A stretch of DNA of 64,000 bases, from the NCBI RefSeq assembly GCF_003194565.2, contig NZ_QICH01000001.1, positions 1,156,305-1,220,304 of the forward strand, written 5' to 3'. The stretch is from Kangiella spongicola (GTDB lineage: Bacteria; Pseudomonadota; Gammaproteobacteria; Enterobacterales; Kangiellaceae). Under the pieces are notes generated by a model. That model ran no database searches and was not told where the DNA came from. It worked only from the letters and a program-made list of their open reading frames with translations. Positions 26,551 through 36,108 of this stretch are shown in pieces (position 1 is the stretch's first letter; each line of letters opens with the position of its first letter). A program made the translations under genes and the position numbers.

Positions 26551-27303
26551 TTAGATAATTACTGGTAGGGCCTGGTGCAACTTTATCTCTGCGGGGCTGA
26601 TATGGGTATTGTAAGCATAGATTTCAACCCCCTTTTGTGCGGCATCGTGCAATAAATCAGCATATTTAGGGTCAATATGAGCCGCTGGACTGACCGTTTT
26701 AATGCCGGTGTGTTGCACTAGAAAGAATAACACAGCGCGATGACCTTGCTCGACCATGCTGACAAGTTCGCGAATATGCTTTTGACCGCGCGTACTCACG
26801 GCGTCAGGAAAGTAACCCGCGCCAGCTTGAAACGCTTCGCCTGTTTTTTCGTTAAGACCAGATTCGAGCAAGGTTACGGTTTTAATTTCCACGTAACAGT
26901 CAGGCTTACTGGGATCTGTTAAGAGCAGGTCGATACGGCTGTTTTCGTCGCCATACTTAACTTCTTGCTGCAAGGACTCATAACCTAGAAGTTCCTCAAC
27001 GACTCCTTCCTCAATGCCTTCGCTGACAACCTGATTGGCCAAATGGGTATTGATACAAATCCAATCGCCTTGCTGGTTATGATTCAGCACCCAAGTGTAT
27101 AAATACTTACGTTTCGGGTTTTGCGAATCCAATAACCACGCTGTATCGCCTTCCTGCCAGCAGTTTTTCATCGAACCTGTATTCGGACAATGCGCTGTAA
27201 ACTCACCAAGCTCATCATTAGAGCTGTCACTCACCACATCCGCCAAAAAGCGTTTGTAGCGTTTAAGTAGGGTGGTTTTTATTAAAGGTGGAGAGAATTT
27301 CAT
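26551..27303 (-). CDS. sfsA: SfsA family DNA/RNA nuclease
   Basis: The 250-residue protein is the sugar fermentation stimulation protein SfsA family, with an N-terminal OB-like DNA-binding part containing RYKRFLADV and CPNTGSM, and a nuclease-like core with RIDLLL and YVEIKTVTL. Its physiological role is unsettled: maltose-regulation and nuclease activities have been proposed. dksA-sfsA linkage is common. Confidence 0.95.
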   Translation of the reverse strand: MKFSPPLIKTTLLKRYKRFLADVVSDSSNDELGEFTAHCPNTGSMKNCWQEGDTAWLLDSQNPKRKYLYTWVLNHNQQGDWICINTHLANQVVSEGIEEGVVEELLGYESLQQEVKYGDENSRIDLLLTDPSKPDCYVEIKTVTLLESGLNEKTGEAFQAGAGYFPDAVSTRGQKHIRELVSMVEQGHRAVLFFLVQHTGIKTVSPAAHIDPKYADLLHDAAQKGVEIYAYNTHISPAEIKLHQALPVII

Positions 27304-27426
27304 ACTTATAATTTATTGTTGCTTTGCTTCAGTCTAGTAATCCCCGCTAGCTAAAGCAACAGATACAAGCTTGAAATAGCAGTACTTTATGATTTAATAC
27401 GCGGGATAATAATCAAGGATATAGGG

Positions 27427-28235
27427 ATGAAAAAGATGATTAGTAAAAAACAGTGGATGCTGTCGGTGCTGTTTCTTGCGCTATTTGTGTTATTGGCGGG
27501 GGGAGCTATAGGATTTGTTGCTACAACTTTTGTCGATGATGTAACGCGCTTACAAAACGATTTGATTTTTAATCAGACACTTTCTATCTCTATACTTTGT
27601 ATCGCCATTTTATTGTTATATAAAATTGTCTTAAAAACCAATTTATTACTTAGTTTAAAGTCAAAAAAGGTGTATCTGCTTTTTATAGCGGGTTTCTGCG
27701 CCTGTTTCCTCATTAATCTATACCGAAATGTTCTGTTTGATGATGGTGCCGCTAACTTCCAAGATATTGTAATAGAATTATTCTGCTGCTAGCCATTGTT
27801 GCTGTGGGTGTTCTTTGCGAAGAACTGTTATTTCGGAAGTATTTAGTAGAGCTCGGCCAAGGTTTAGGGCTTAAATTATGGTTAAGTTGCTTAGTGTCTG
27901 CGGTTTTATTTGCCCTTTGGCACACAACCGCGATCGAAAACAGCTGGTTTTTAATAGTGTCAGCCTTAGTTTATTCGTACTTCACTTATCTTTTCAAAAG
28001 CATTTCATTCACTGTGGGTGCCCATTTAGCTTTTAATATACTGACTATGTTTACAGATTCAGCAGGAGTGGAGTCTAATTTAACAACTAATTATTATGTT
28101 GATGTGCCTTCGGAGTGGGTCTTTAGTAGCATTATGTTCGACCTTAATCTACTAGCGCTTGTGTTGATAGTGCATTCGCTAAAAGGTTATTTAGCGAAAT
28201 GGCACCGTCAAAGGATTGCAACACAAAATATATAA
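27427..28235 (+). pseudogene. CPBP family intramembrane protease gene, frameshifted
   Basis: Two consecutive frames form one CPBP (CAAX protease and bacteriocin-processing) membrane protease. The first, 27427-27792, supplies about three N-terminal membrane helices and stops at TAG 27790. The second frame resumes at about 27783 with LLLAIVAV and carries the catalytic motifs EELLFR, an FALWH histidine, and HLAFN. Restoring one base near 27778-27783 joins them into about 270 residues. This is either a real inactivating mutation or a sequencing error; no classic slippery heptamer is present. The region is AT-rich compared with its neighbours. Confidence 0.8.
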
Positions 28236-28270
28236 TCGCATAAATGGATAAGTTTAGCTTGCCTCTAAAC

Positions 28271-28600
28271 TTACTCCGCGTAAAACACTTTACCGTTTTC
28301 GACTTCTAGTTTTACTTCGCTGAGGCTGGCGCCGGCGCAAGGGCCTGCGACGCAGCGGCCTGTGTCGGGTTCAAACAGGGCGCCGTGGGTGAAGCACATG
28401 AGATACTTTTCGTCGTCAGTCATGAACTGGTCGTCCTGCCAGTTGAGGTTGGTTCCTGCGTGTGGGCAGCGGTTGACGTAGCCATACACACTCAGACCTT
28501 GACGCACGATTATAAGGTCGCGATCTTCGCTCGGCGAAGGGTGTGGAAAGGCCTTTGCTTGCCCGTCTTTGATGTCCGTAACTAAGCATAAATGTGACAT
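28271..28600 (-). CDS. Rieske [2Fe-2S] ferredoxin-like protein
   Basis: The 109-residue protein has the Rieske cluster motifs CPHAGTN and CFTHGALF, with two Cys and two His ligands, and no membrane anchor. It resembles small soluble Rieske ferredoxins such as those of nitrite reductase or aromatic dioxygenase systems. Its partner is unknown, and no oxygenase lies nearby. A Gly- and Glu-rich end (EVENGKVFYAE) matches the family. Confidence 0.88.
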   Translation of the reverse strand: MSHLCLVTDIKDGQAKAFPHPSPSEDRDLIIVRQGLSVYGYVNRCPHAGTNLNWQDDQFMTDDEKYLMCFTHGALFEPDTGRCVAGPCAGASLSEVKLEVENGKVFYAE

Positions 28601-28769
28601 AGTAAATCGTATCCAGTGTGTTTTTATCGAGTGCCAATGATTGTGTAAAGTTTCTCAAATTATCGCAATTCTGCGCTATTTCATCACGCCCAGCCCATAG
28701 TTTTTCTAGGGGCTTGGGTATAGAATGTAAGAATTCTATCAGTATAAAAAATAGACGCAATAGAGTTTT

Positions 28770-29588
28770 ATGCAAATGATTCTGTGGGGTTTGTTGGCTG
28801 TGGTCGGTTTATATGTAATTTATGTGCTGTTTTTTTACACAGTACAGCGCCGACTACTATTTCCAGTGCATGAGTTACCCGCTCATAATGCCGATTTAAT
28901 TATCCAAGCGGGAGGTGAGCTGGTTCGCTTACCTTTTTCACAAGGTGAGTTCGAGCTTGGTCTGCTACCGCCATTAAAAAATGTCTACGGCGATAAGTCG
29001 CCTGTCGTCATGTTGGCACACGGTAACGGTAATATTATTGACGATTGGGCACCTCGAGTGGACTATATCCGTGAGCAAGGCTACAGCGTGGTATTAGTGG
29101 AATATCCAGGCTATGGGCGCTCTGACGGCAAGCCAAGCTACAGAACGATTAAAGAATGTATGCTTAAGGCATACAGCTGGGTCGAGCAACAGCCCCAGTA
29201 TGATAAAGAACATATATCACTGCTTGGGCGCTCGATGGGTGGTGGTGCAGTTTTGAGTGTTTTGTCGGAAAAAACGCCTTATGCGGTAATTTTGATGTCG
29301 ACTTATTCAAGCGTCATGGATCTGGCGAAACAGCGCTGGGTTCCGCGGTTTTTGGTAAGAGATCCGTTTGATAATGTCTCGGCGCTGAAAAACTATAAGG
29401 GACGAGCGTTTCTGGTGCATGGCGAGGCAGATCGCACTGTGCCAATTGATGCTTTGAGCAAACTTTTAGCGGCGAAACAGGACGCGGAGCATCAAATTCA
29501 TTCCACGGGGCACGCCGATACACCTGAAAATTGGGATGAATTCTGGGTCAAGGTGGCGGAAGTGCTTAAACCTAAAGCGATGAGTTAA
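28770..29588 (+). CDS. Alpha/beta hydrolase, ABHD/BEM46-like
   Basis: The 272-residue protein has one N-terminal membrane helix (about residues 2-24) followed by an alpha/beta hydrolase domain. The nucleophile elbow is GRSMGGGAV; the acid is probably the Asp in HGEADRTVP and the base is His in GHADTPEN. BEM46/ABHD12-type members hydrolyse lipids or acyl esters; the substrate here is unknown. The catalytic domain should face one side of the inner membrane. Confidence 0.82.
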   Translation: MQMILWGLLAVVGLYVIYVLFFYTVQRRLLFPVHELPAHNADLIIQAGGELVRLPFSQGEFELGLLPPLKNVYGDKSPVVMLAHGNGNIIDDWAPRVDYIREQGYSVVLVEYPGYGRSDGKPSYRTIKECMLKAYSWVEQQPQYDKEHISLLGRSMGGGAVLSVLSEKTPYAVILMSTYSSVMDLAKQRWVPRFLVRDPFDNVSALKNYKGRAFLVHGEADRTVPIDALSKLLAAKQDAEHQIHSTGHADTPENWDEFWVKVAEVLKPKAMS

Positions 29589-29674
29589 TCAATCGGGCTC
29601 GCTACAGACTGTCGATTAGTTGACACATCGTGTAAAATAGACCTGTTCTCAATATTAGTGGTAATACAAACCAA

Positions 29675-30256
29675 ATGAATCAATTAGATAGCCTCCAGGC
29701 CAAACTCCCAACTCCTTGGGGAGACTTTATGATCCATGCGCTTGAAACCAATGATGGCAAAGAGCATATCGCCATGACGTATGGCGAGTGGGATAAAGAA
29801 CAGGCGGTATTGGCAAGAATTCACTCTGAGTGTTTAACCGGCGACGCCTTATTCAGTCTGCGTTGCGACTGTGGTTTTCAGCTTAGAGCTGCCCTAGAAA
29901 AGATAGCCGAAGAAGGTTCTGGCGTTTTGTTGTATTTGCGTCAAGAAGGACGTGGCATTGGTTTAACCAACAAAATTCGAGCCTATTCCCTGCAAGATCA
30001 GGGAATGGACACGGTACAGGCGAATGAGCATTTAGGCTTTGGCGCTGACGAGCGAGATTTTAAGGTCGCTTCAGACGCACTAGACGTTTTAGGCGTCGGT
30101 AAAATTCGCTTAATGACCAATAACCCACGAAAAGTCAGCTCGATGAAAGACGCTGGCATCGATGTGGTCGAGCGCGTGCCATTAAAATTTGGCCAAAACC
30201 CTCATAATGCACTGTATTTATCCACTAAACAGTCAAAATTAGGGCATCTGTTTTAA
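29675..30256 (+). CDS. ribA: GTP cyclohydrolase II
   Basis: RibA opens GTP to start riboflavin synthesis. The 193-residue stand-alone form has the three zinc-binding cysteines in the [16 protein letters not shown] region and the [12 protein letters not shown] active-site loop. It is monocistronic, without the fused ribB domain and away from other rib genes. I see no FMN riboswitch in the 86-base upstream gap. Confidence 0.97.
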   Translation: MNQLDSLQAKLPTPWGDFMIHALETNDGKEHIAMTYGEWDKEQAVLARIHSECLTGDALFSLRCDCGFQLRAALEKIAEEGSGVLLYLRQEGRGIGLTNKIRAYSLQDQGMDTVQANEHLGFGADERDFKVASDALDVLGVGKIRLMTNNPRKVSSMKDAGIDVVERVPLKFGQNPHNALYLSTKQSKLGHLF

Positions 30257-30295
30257 AAACAGCTTTTGCCCTAAATACAAATAATAAGGATTCTT

Positions 30296-31567
30296 ATGAC
30301 TTTAGATATTTATCTTTCCAGTGAAAGCGCACCTGAGCAATGGGGCCAAGGCGCAATCCTGAGCTTCAAAGATGATAGTGCGACGATTCACACCAACGAT
30401 CCTGAGCTAATTCAAGTTGCGGCACGTCGCTTAATTACTCAAGGATTGTCGTTTTTTAGCTTAAAAGGCGGCTGGCAGCTAGAACAGCAGTGGGCATTTT
30501 TCCAAGGTGCCTACGAGCCGAAAGTGGATGTACAGATTGATTTTGCAGAGCTTAGCGACGAAGACAATAGCGAGTTAGATGCGAGAATCCAAGTCAGCCG
30601 TTGGATGCGTTCGATGGTTAATGAAACGCCTGAAGTTTTAGCACCACTAGTCTTGGCTGAAGAAGCGGCTCAGTTCATTCAAAGCCTTGCTCCGGACAAT
30701 GTCAGCTTCGACATTATAGTCGGTGAAGACTTAAAAGATCAGGGCCACATCGGAACTTGGGAAGTGGGTCGTGGTTCCTCGCGTCCACCTGCACTACTCA
30801 AGCTTAAGTATGATCCGAAAAACAATAACAGCATGCCAGTGGCTGCTTTAGTCGGTAAAGGAATTACTTTTGATAGTGGTGGTTATAGTATCAAGCCAAG
30901 CGCTGGCATGTTACACATGAAAGCCGATATGGGCGGTGCTGCGACTGTAACTGGCGGTTTAGCATTAGCTATCCTTCGTGGTTTAGATAAACCTGTGGAC
31001 TTATATTTGTGCTGCGCTGAAAACCTAATTAGCGGTCATGCTTATAAGCTCGGTGATATTTTGACTTACCCGAATGGCGTGTCAGTCGAAATTCAAAATT
31101 CAGACGCGGAAGGTCGCGTAGTGTTAGCCGATGGTTTGTTGTTAGCCGGTCAGTCGGGCGCTAAAACGATTATTGATGCAGCGACATTAACAGGTGCTGC
31201 GGTAACTGCCGTTGGTGGTGATTACAACGCGGTATTTGCGCTTGATCAGGATGCAAGCCAGAACTTCTTAGAGATTGCTCGTGAAGAAAACGAACGTCAC
31301 TGGCCATTGCCGCTAGAGGCCTTCCATGCACACCGTTGCCCGTCACACTTTGCCGATACGGCAAACAGTCGTGCCGTAAAAGGTGGTGGACCGGGTGGTG
31401 CGAGTAATGCTGCGGGTTTCCTCTCTCGCTTTGTTCCGAATGATGGTCAAGGCTGGGTGCATGTCGACTTAGCGTCTGCTTATAACGACAGCCCAACGCC
31501 AAAATGGTCAGCTGGTGGTACTGGTTTAGGCTTCAGAACGATCGCGGCTAAATTACTGAAAAGTTGA
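30296..31567 (+). CDS. pepB: Leucyl aminopeptidase family, PepB-like
   Basis: This M17 aminopeptidase of 423 residues removes N-terminal residues from peptides. The core has the metal-binding and catalytic blocks GKGITFDSGGYSIKP and NSDAEGRVVLADGL (canonical NTDAEGR) and a loop with the second catalytic arginine. The length and short N-terminal domain fit PepB better than PepA. It is expected to be cytosolic and hexameric, using Mn or Zn. Confidence 0.9.
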   Translation: MTLDIYLSSESAPEQWGQGAILSFKDDSATIHTNDPELIQVAARRLITQGLSFFSLKGGWQLEQQWAFFQGAYEPKVDVQIDFAELSDEDNSELDARIQVSRWMRSMVNETPEVLAPLVLAEEAAQFIQSLAPDNVSFDIIVGEDLKDQGHIGTWEVGRGSSRPPALLKLKYDPKNNNSMPVAALVGKGITFDSGGYSIKPSAGMLHMKADMGGAATVTGGLALAILRGLDKPVDLYLCCAENLISGHAYKLGDILTYPNGVSVEIQNSDAEGRVVLADGLLLAGQSGAKTIIDAATLTGAAVTAVGGDYNAVFALDQDASQNFLEIAREENERHWPLPLEAFHAHRCPSHFADTANSRAVKGGGPGGASNAAGFLSRFVPNDGQGWVHVDLASAYNDSPTPKWSAGGTGLGFRTIAAKLLKS

Positions 31568-31576
31568 AGAATGCTG

Positions 31577-31651
31577 GTCATTGCGAGCGACTAGGGAGTG
31601 TGGCAGTCTCTTTATTGAGATCGCTTCACTCGTCAGCTCTCTCGCGATGAC
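31577..31651. repeat. REP-like palindromic element
   Basis: The short gap between pepB and thpR holds a repeat with outer arms GTCATTGCGAG and CTCGCGATGAC (10 of 11 paired) and inner paired segments (GAGTG/CACTC, GTCTC/GAGAT). This is the common 'TTGCGAGCGA ... GAGATCGCTTC' class of bacterial interspersed repeat, often mobilised by RAYT transposases. I see only this copy in the window. Confidence 0.8.
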
Positions 31652-31664
31652 ATAAAGCTAACGG

Positions 31665-32252
31665 TTAATCCTTAATTCCAAAAAACTGTTCTTTGATGCT
31701 AGGCTGATACAAAGGCCATTCCTCTAAAACCTCGTAATACACGCCTTTCTCGTTTTGCACTGACTCCATGAGGCAAAAACGTTCTGCCTTTAATTCAATG
31801 TTCAGGAGTTGCTGCAAATCACTAACCGGCTGACATTCCCGAAATAGCGTGACGTGTGGTCGAAAACCATGCTTTTCCTTGGGCGCAAAAAAGCCTTCTT
31901 GAGCTATCGATTGGTTAATATGCTTCCTGACTTCCTTTAACTGGTCTTTCCCTTGAATAACCTCGATACAGCCAACTTCAGCCTTGGGGTAATAGGCATA
32001 GCGCTCTAGGGTTAATGAAAAGGGCTTTATTCCAGGTGAGTCGATGGTGTCGATTAAATCAGGGATCTTCTGTCGATCTAATGAACCTAGAAACTGAAGG
32101 GTAATGTGGAAATTGTGAACCTTTACTGCCCGCCCCGTGAAAACAGGGTTCTTTTGTTGCATCTTTTCGAGCTGATTTTTGATGTTTTGTGGGATATCGA
32201 TAGCAAAAAAGAGTCGTGCCTTATTTTTAACAGAATTTGCTATAGAGAACAT
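31665..32252 (-). CDS. thpR: RNA 2',3'-cyclic phosphodiesterase
   Basis: The 195-residue 2H phosphoesterase opens RNA 2',3'-cyclic phosphates (also known as 2'-5' RNA ligase). Both HxTx motifs are present: HITL in the N-terminal half and HVTL in the C-terminal half. It is divergent from mrcB with only 27 bases between the starts, so the two promoters must overlap coding sequence. Confidence 0.92.
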   Translation of the reverse strand: MFSIANSVKNKARLFFAIDIPQNIKNQLEKMQQKNPVFTGRAVKVHNFHITLQFLGSLDRQKIPDLIDTIDSPGIKPFSLTLERYAYYPKAEVGCIEVIQGKDQLKEVRKHINQSIAQEGFFAPKEKHGFRPHVTLFRECQPVSDLQQLLNIELKAERFCLMESVQNEKGVYYEVLEEWPLYQPSIKEQFFGIKD

Positions 32253-32279
32253 ATAATTTACGACGTTTAATTTGTTAAG

Positions 32280-34628
32280 ATGAGACCAATTGTAACGAAT
32301 AGTATTGATAATATGTCAAAAAAACCAAAAAAGAAAATTGCTAAAAAAACTAAGGCGACACAAGCAAAGCAAGCTCGCCGCAAGAAAATCCGTTCTTTAT
32401 TTTGGAAGCTATTATTAGTTTTTGTGGTTGTTTTTGCAGGTTTTACGCTGTATTTAGACTCTGTAATCCAGAGTAAATTTAGCGAAAACCGATGGCAACT
32501 GCCGGCTAGGGTGTATGCCCAGTCGTTAGAACTGGCAAATGGCAAGCCCATGACCGCGACTCGCTTACGTCAAGAGCTTGAGCTGTTAGGCTACCGAAAA
32601 GTGGTCAAAGCCACGCGCCAAGGTGACTACGAAAATTATCAAGGTTCGTTCTTTATCTACATTCGTGAGTTCCAGTTTTGGGATGGTGAGCAGAAATCGC
32701 TGCCGGTGTCTTTCAGCATTAAATCAGGACGTATTGCCAATCTAAAAAATCGTGATACGGGAGAAAGCCTACAGATGGCGCGACTGGATCCCTTATTAAT
32801 TGGGCAGTTTCATCCAAACCGACTGGAAGATCGTATTTTAGTGCAACTGGAGGAAGTTCCAGAGCATTTTAAGCAAGCGTTGTTGACTGTTGAGGACCGT
32901 GATTTTTATGAGCATAATGGGGTCTCGCCGAAAGCCATCATGCGTGCTCTATGGCATAACATTCGTAGTGATGGTCGCTCACAAGGCGGGAGTACAATTA
33001 CTCAACAGTTGGTGAAAAACTACTTCTTAACGAATGAACGTACCTTATGGCGCAAATTTAAAGAAGCTATCATGTCGGTGATTCTAGAAGTCCGTTATGA
33101 AAAAGATGATATCTTGCAAGCTTACTACAATGAGGTTTACTTTGGGCAAGATGGTGGTCGTGCGATTCATGGCGTAGGGCTCGCCAGTCAGTACTTTTTT
33201 GATAAGCGAGTACGCGACTTAACGCCTGCACAATCTGCAATGCTTGTGGGGATGCTCAAAAGCCCAAGTGGTTATAACCCACGCCGAAAAAAAGAAGCGG
33301 CCTTAAAGCGTCGAAATCAAGTTTTAAAATTGATGTACGACCAAAAGCATTTAACCGAGCAAGAGTATAAGCAACAGCGCGAAACTACGTTATCGGTGGT
33401 GGCAAAGCCAGCATTGAAATTATCAAGAGTGCCAGCCTTTATGGATCTGGTTCGTCGTCGCTTGCAGGATTCTTATTCCGAGGAAGAGTTAAAGTCGGAA
33501 GGCTTACGAATTTTTACCACGCTCGATCCGGTTATGCAGCGTTATACCGAGGAGAAAGTTGCAGCCACACTGGATACTATTGAGCGAAGCAAGGGTATTG
33601 AAAAAGATTCGCTACAAACCGCTGTAATTATTACGTCGAGTGACACTGGCAACATCTTAGCCTTAGTTGGCGATCGCTACTCTGATAAAGCTGGGTTCAA
33701 CCGCGCTATTGATGCAAAGCGTCAGATTGGCTCAGTGATAAAGCCTTATGTGGTGTTAGCAGCATTGGAAAAAAGTAACAAGTACAACTTGTCTACGATC
33801 ATTAGTGACGAGGCTTTATCGCTTAAGCAGCGCGACGGCACCTTGTGGCAGCCGCGAAACTATGATCGCCAATACCATGGGCAAGTGCCTTTATTTGTAG
33901 CGCTAATGAAGTCTTACAACATCGCCATGGCACGTCTTGGGCAGCAGGTGGGCATTGAAAACGTAGCTGAGTTCATCGAGCAAGCAGGGGTGGAAGGCGA
34001 AGTTCCAGCGCTGGATGCTTTGCCACTGGGTGTGTTGGAGCTAACACCAATTGAGCTGGCGGGGTTATACCAGTCGCTAGCAAGCGGTGGCTTAAAAATT
34101 AAGCCTGCGGCGATTACGGCGGTTACTGATAATCAAGGCGAGTTGCTCGAGCGTTATCCTATCGATTCGGAGCGAATTGCTTCAGAGTTAAATACTTATT
34201 TAGTCAAAGCGGGCATGCAGTTAGTGGTGAAAAAAGGTACTGCACGTTATTTGCATAGGCAAAACCCATTCACCAATTTTGCAGGCAAAACCGGCACAAC
34301 GAATGACCTTAAAGACTCATGGTTTGCTGGGTTCTCTGGCGAGCATTTAGCCGTGGTTTGGGTCGGGCGCGACGATAATAAGGAAGCAAACATTACTGGC
34401 TCATCAGCTGCCTTACCAGTATTCACCGATATATTTAACGGCATACCGACGGAAACTTTACGTTTAGGCTATGAAGAAAATATTGAGTGGAAGCTGATTG
34501 ATCCCGCGACGGGATTACTTGCTGATGACTACTGTGAAGAGTCGATAGAAGTACCGTTTATCCGTGGCACGGCACCAACGGAAAGTGCTAACTGTAAACC
34601 TGAAGAGGAGAGCTTCTTTGGACTTTAA
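32280..34628 (+). CDS. mrcB: Penicillin-binding protein 1B, bifunctional
   Basis: PBP1B has glycosyltransferase and transpeptidase activity. A lysine-rich cytoplasmic tail and a membrane helix precede a UB2H-like region, the GT51 domain with EDRDFYEHNG, and the transpeptidase with SVIK and KTGTT. Counted from the internal ATG at 32313 the nucleophile is Ser474 and the KTG lysine 659, giving 771 residues; the longer frame from 32280 gives 782. Neither start has a good ribosome site, and the 32313 start is natural for the basic tail. UB2H usually contacts the activator LpoB. Confidence 0.93.
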   Translation: MRPIVTNSIDNMSKKPKKKIAKKTKATQAKQARRKKIRSLFWKLLLVFVVVFAGFTLYLDSVIQSKFSENRWQLPARVYAQSLELANGKPMTATRLRQELELLGYRKVVKATRQGDYENYQGSFFIYIREFQFWDGEQKSLPVSFSIKSGRIANLKNRDTGESLQMARLDPLLIGQFHPNRLEDRILVQLEEVPEHFKQALLTVEDRDFYEHNGVSPKAIMRALWHNIRSDGRSQGGSTITQQLVKNYFLTNERTLWRKFKEAIMSVILEVRYEKDDILQAYYNEVYFGQDGGRAIHGVGLASQYFFDKRVRDLTPAQSAMLVGMLKSPSGYNPRRKKEAALKRRNQVLKLMYDQKHLTEQEYKQQRETTLSVVAKPALKLSRVPAFMDLVRRRLQDSYSEEELKSEGLRIFTTLDPVMQRYTEEKVAATLDTIERSKGIEKDSLQTAVIITSSDTGNILALVGDRYSDKAGFNRAIDAKRQIGSVIKPYVVLAALEKSNKYNLSTIISDEALSLKQRDGTLWQPRNYDRQYHGQVPLFVALMKSYNIAMARLGQQVGIENVAEFIEQAGVEGEVPALDALPLGVLELTPIELAGLYQSLASGGLKIKPAAITAVTDNQGELLERYPIDSERIASELNTYLVKAGMQLVVKKGTARYLHRQNPFTNFAGKTGTTNDLKDSWFAGFSGEHLAVVWVGRDDNKEANITGSSAALPVFTDIFNGIPTETLRLGYEENIEWKLIDPATGLLADDYCEESIEVPFIRGTAPTESANCKPEEESFFGL

Positions 34629-35052
34629 ATTAGACGCAAGGCTAGAGCGCGATTGTATTCTACTTGGGAACCTCCAGCTGTCTCAGGTCTTGCTGATGAA
34701 TGATGCCAATTATCCGTGGTTAATTTTAGTGCCACGGGTCAGTGGTGTTCGGGAGACCTACGAGTTATCTGAGTCACAAAGGGAGACCTTGGCAAAGGAG
34801 TCAAACTTCGTTTTGCAGGCTTTGGCAGAAACTTTTAAGGCTGACAAAATGAACTTAGGCGCTTTGGGTAATATGGTGCCGCAGCTTCATATTCACCATA
34901 TTGTCCGTTACGAAACCGATCCGGCGTGGCCAGCCCCAGTATGGGGTAAGGTCGAACCGAAACCCTATTCGGATGGTGAGCGTGAAGCAGTAGTTGCTAA
35001 GCTCAGTGCAATGCTTAGCAACTACTCAGGTTTTAAACCTCCAATTCAGTAA
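34618..35052 (+). CDS. HIT family protein
   Basis: The 144-residue protein carries a histidine-triad fold with the QLHIHHIVR motif, as in small HIT hydrolases of proteobacteria that act on nucleotides such as AMP-lysine or Ap4A. I set the start at TTG 34618 because GAGGAG lies 7 bases upstream; the longer frame that begins at 34564 reads through mrcB without a ribosome site. It overlaps the mrcB stop by 11 bases. Confidence 0.88.
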   Translation: MDFKLDARLERDCILLGNLQLSQVLLMNDANYPWLILVPRVSGVRETYELSESQRETLAKESNFVLQALAETFKADKMNLGALGNMVPQLHIHHIVRYETDPAWPAPVWGKVEPKPYSDGEREAVVAKLSAMLSNYSGFKPPIQ

Positions 35053-35061
35053 CTGGGATTG

Positions 35062-36108
35062 CTACTGCGGACGGCTAAATTCGAACTGCTCGTTGTCGAG
35101 CCACTGAATCTTAGTATCGGGACTTAGACTTTCAACCGCGACAGCTAGCGACTGAGCCAACGAAACTAGATTTGAAATATGGATTAGTGAGGCTTCATCA
35201 TGCGGTCTATGGTAATGATCCTGACCGCGCCAAACTGATATAGCATGCATCGGGATGCCGTTAACCTTGGCTTTTTTCTGACCTTGGAAAGCCTTTTGAA
35301 TGGTTGCGTTGTCCGCATCTAAAAGAGCAAAAGGTGCGTTATCGGAGCGGAAGAACAGTCCCATGTTGGGGTCTAACACAGGATCTAGTTGCCAATCTTG
35401 TTTCGCTAATTCAGTTTTTAACGTTGGGTATAGCGTTGAATATTTGTCGCCAGTCATCCAAGCGTTATTTAACGAGTCTTTTAATGGCACACCGACTAAC
35501 TCAAACATAAAGCCACTTTCAATTTGCGATAGCGGAACCCAAGGATTAGCTACAAAGTGTTTAGAGCCTTGTAAGCCCATTTCTTCAGCATCCCACATTC
35601 CCACGATAATGTTGAATGGTAACTTGTCGTATTGCTTTAGAGTCTTAGCGAAGATTAGTGAAGCAACAACACCGCTGGCGTCGTCATCAGCGCCATTAAA
35701 AATTTGATCGCCCTCAAGCTTTGGATTTACGCCAACATGATCATAATGAGCGCCAACAACAAAGTAACGATCTGAGTCACAGTTGCACGGTAAATAGCCG
35801 ATAACATTAGCGGCCTGCAAAGAATCACCTTTACGGTTATAAGCGGTAAACTTTTGCAGATAAGAATCTTGCCCAGGAACTTTTTCGAGTCCAATAGTCT
35901 TAAATTTATTAATAAGCCAGTTTTGGACTTCACTGTTTTCATCGCTCCCTGTGAGGCGACCCTTACGCTCGTCACTCGCTAAATAATCCATCCACTCAGT
36001 AGCGAGTTCGATATTACTAGATTTAGTTGTCTCGCTATTATCAGCAAGGCTCACACTCGAGCTAAGCGCTAGTCCAAGCGTTAATCCTATTTTTGTTATC
36101 GTGTTCAA
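35062..36108 (-). CDS. M28 family zinc aminopeptidase, exported
   Basis: The 348-residue protein has a signal peptide (about 20 residues, ending VSLA) and the M28 motifs GAHYDHVG, DDDASGV, DAEEMGLQGS and the terminal HRPHDE. Such enzymes release N-terminal amino acids from peptides in the periplasm or outside. The start is TTG 36108: AAGGAG lies 8 bases upstream and the codon overlaps the kmo stop as TTGA, giving coupled translation with the kynurenine operon. Confidence 0.9.
   Translation of the reverse strand: MNTITKIGLTLGLALSSSVSLADNSETTKSSNIELATEWMDYLASDERKGRLTGSDENSEVQNWLINKFKTIGLEKVPGQDSYLQKFTAYNRKGDSLQAANVIGYLPCNCDSDRYFVVGAHYDHVGVNPKLEGDQIFNGADDDASGVVASLIFAKTLKQYDKLPFNIIVGMWDAEEMGLQGSKHFVANPWVPLSQIESGFMFELVGVPLKDSLNNAWMTGDKYSTLYPTLKTELAKQDWQLDPVLDPNMGLFFRSDNAPFALLDADNATIQKAFQGQKKAKVNGIPMHAISVWRGQDHYHRPHDEASLIHISNLVSLAQSLAVAVESLSPDTKIQWLDNEQFEFSRPQ

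Noticed and set aside
27427..28235. Programmed ribosomal frameshift in the CPBP gene
   Set aside because: No slippery heptamer of the known type and no downstream stimulatory structure visible; mutation or error is simpler.
29589..29674. FMN riboswitch before ribA
   Set aside because: The gap of 86 bases is too short and shows no RFN-type conserved helices.
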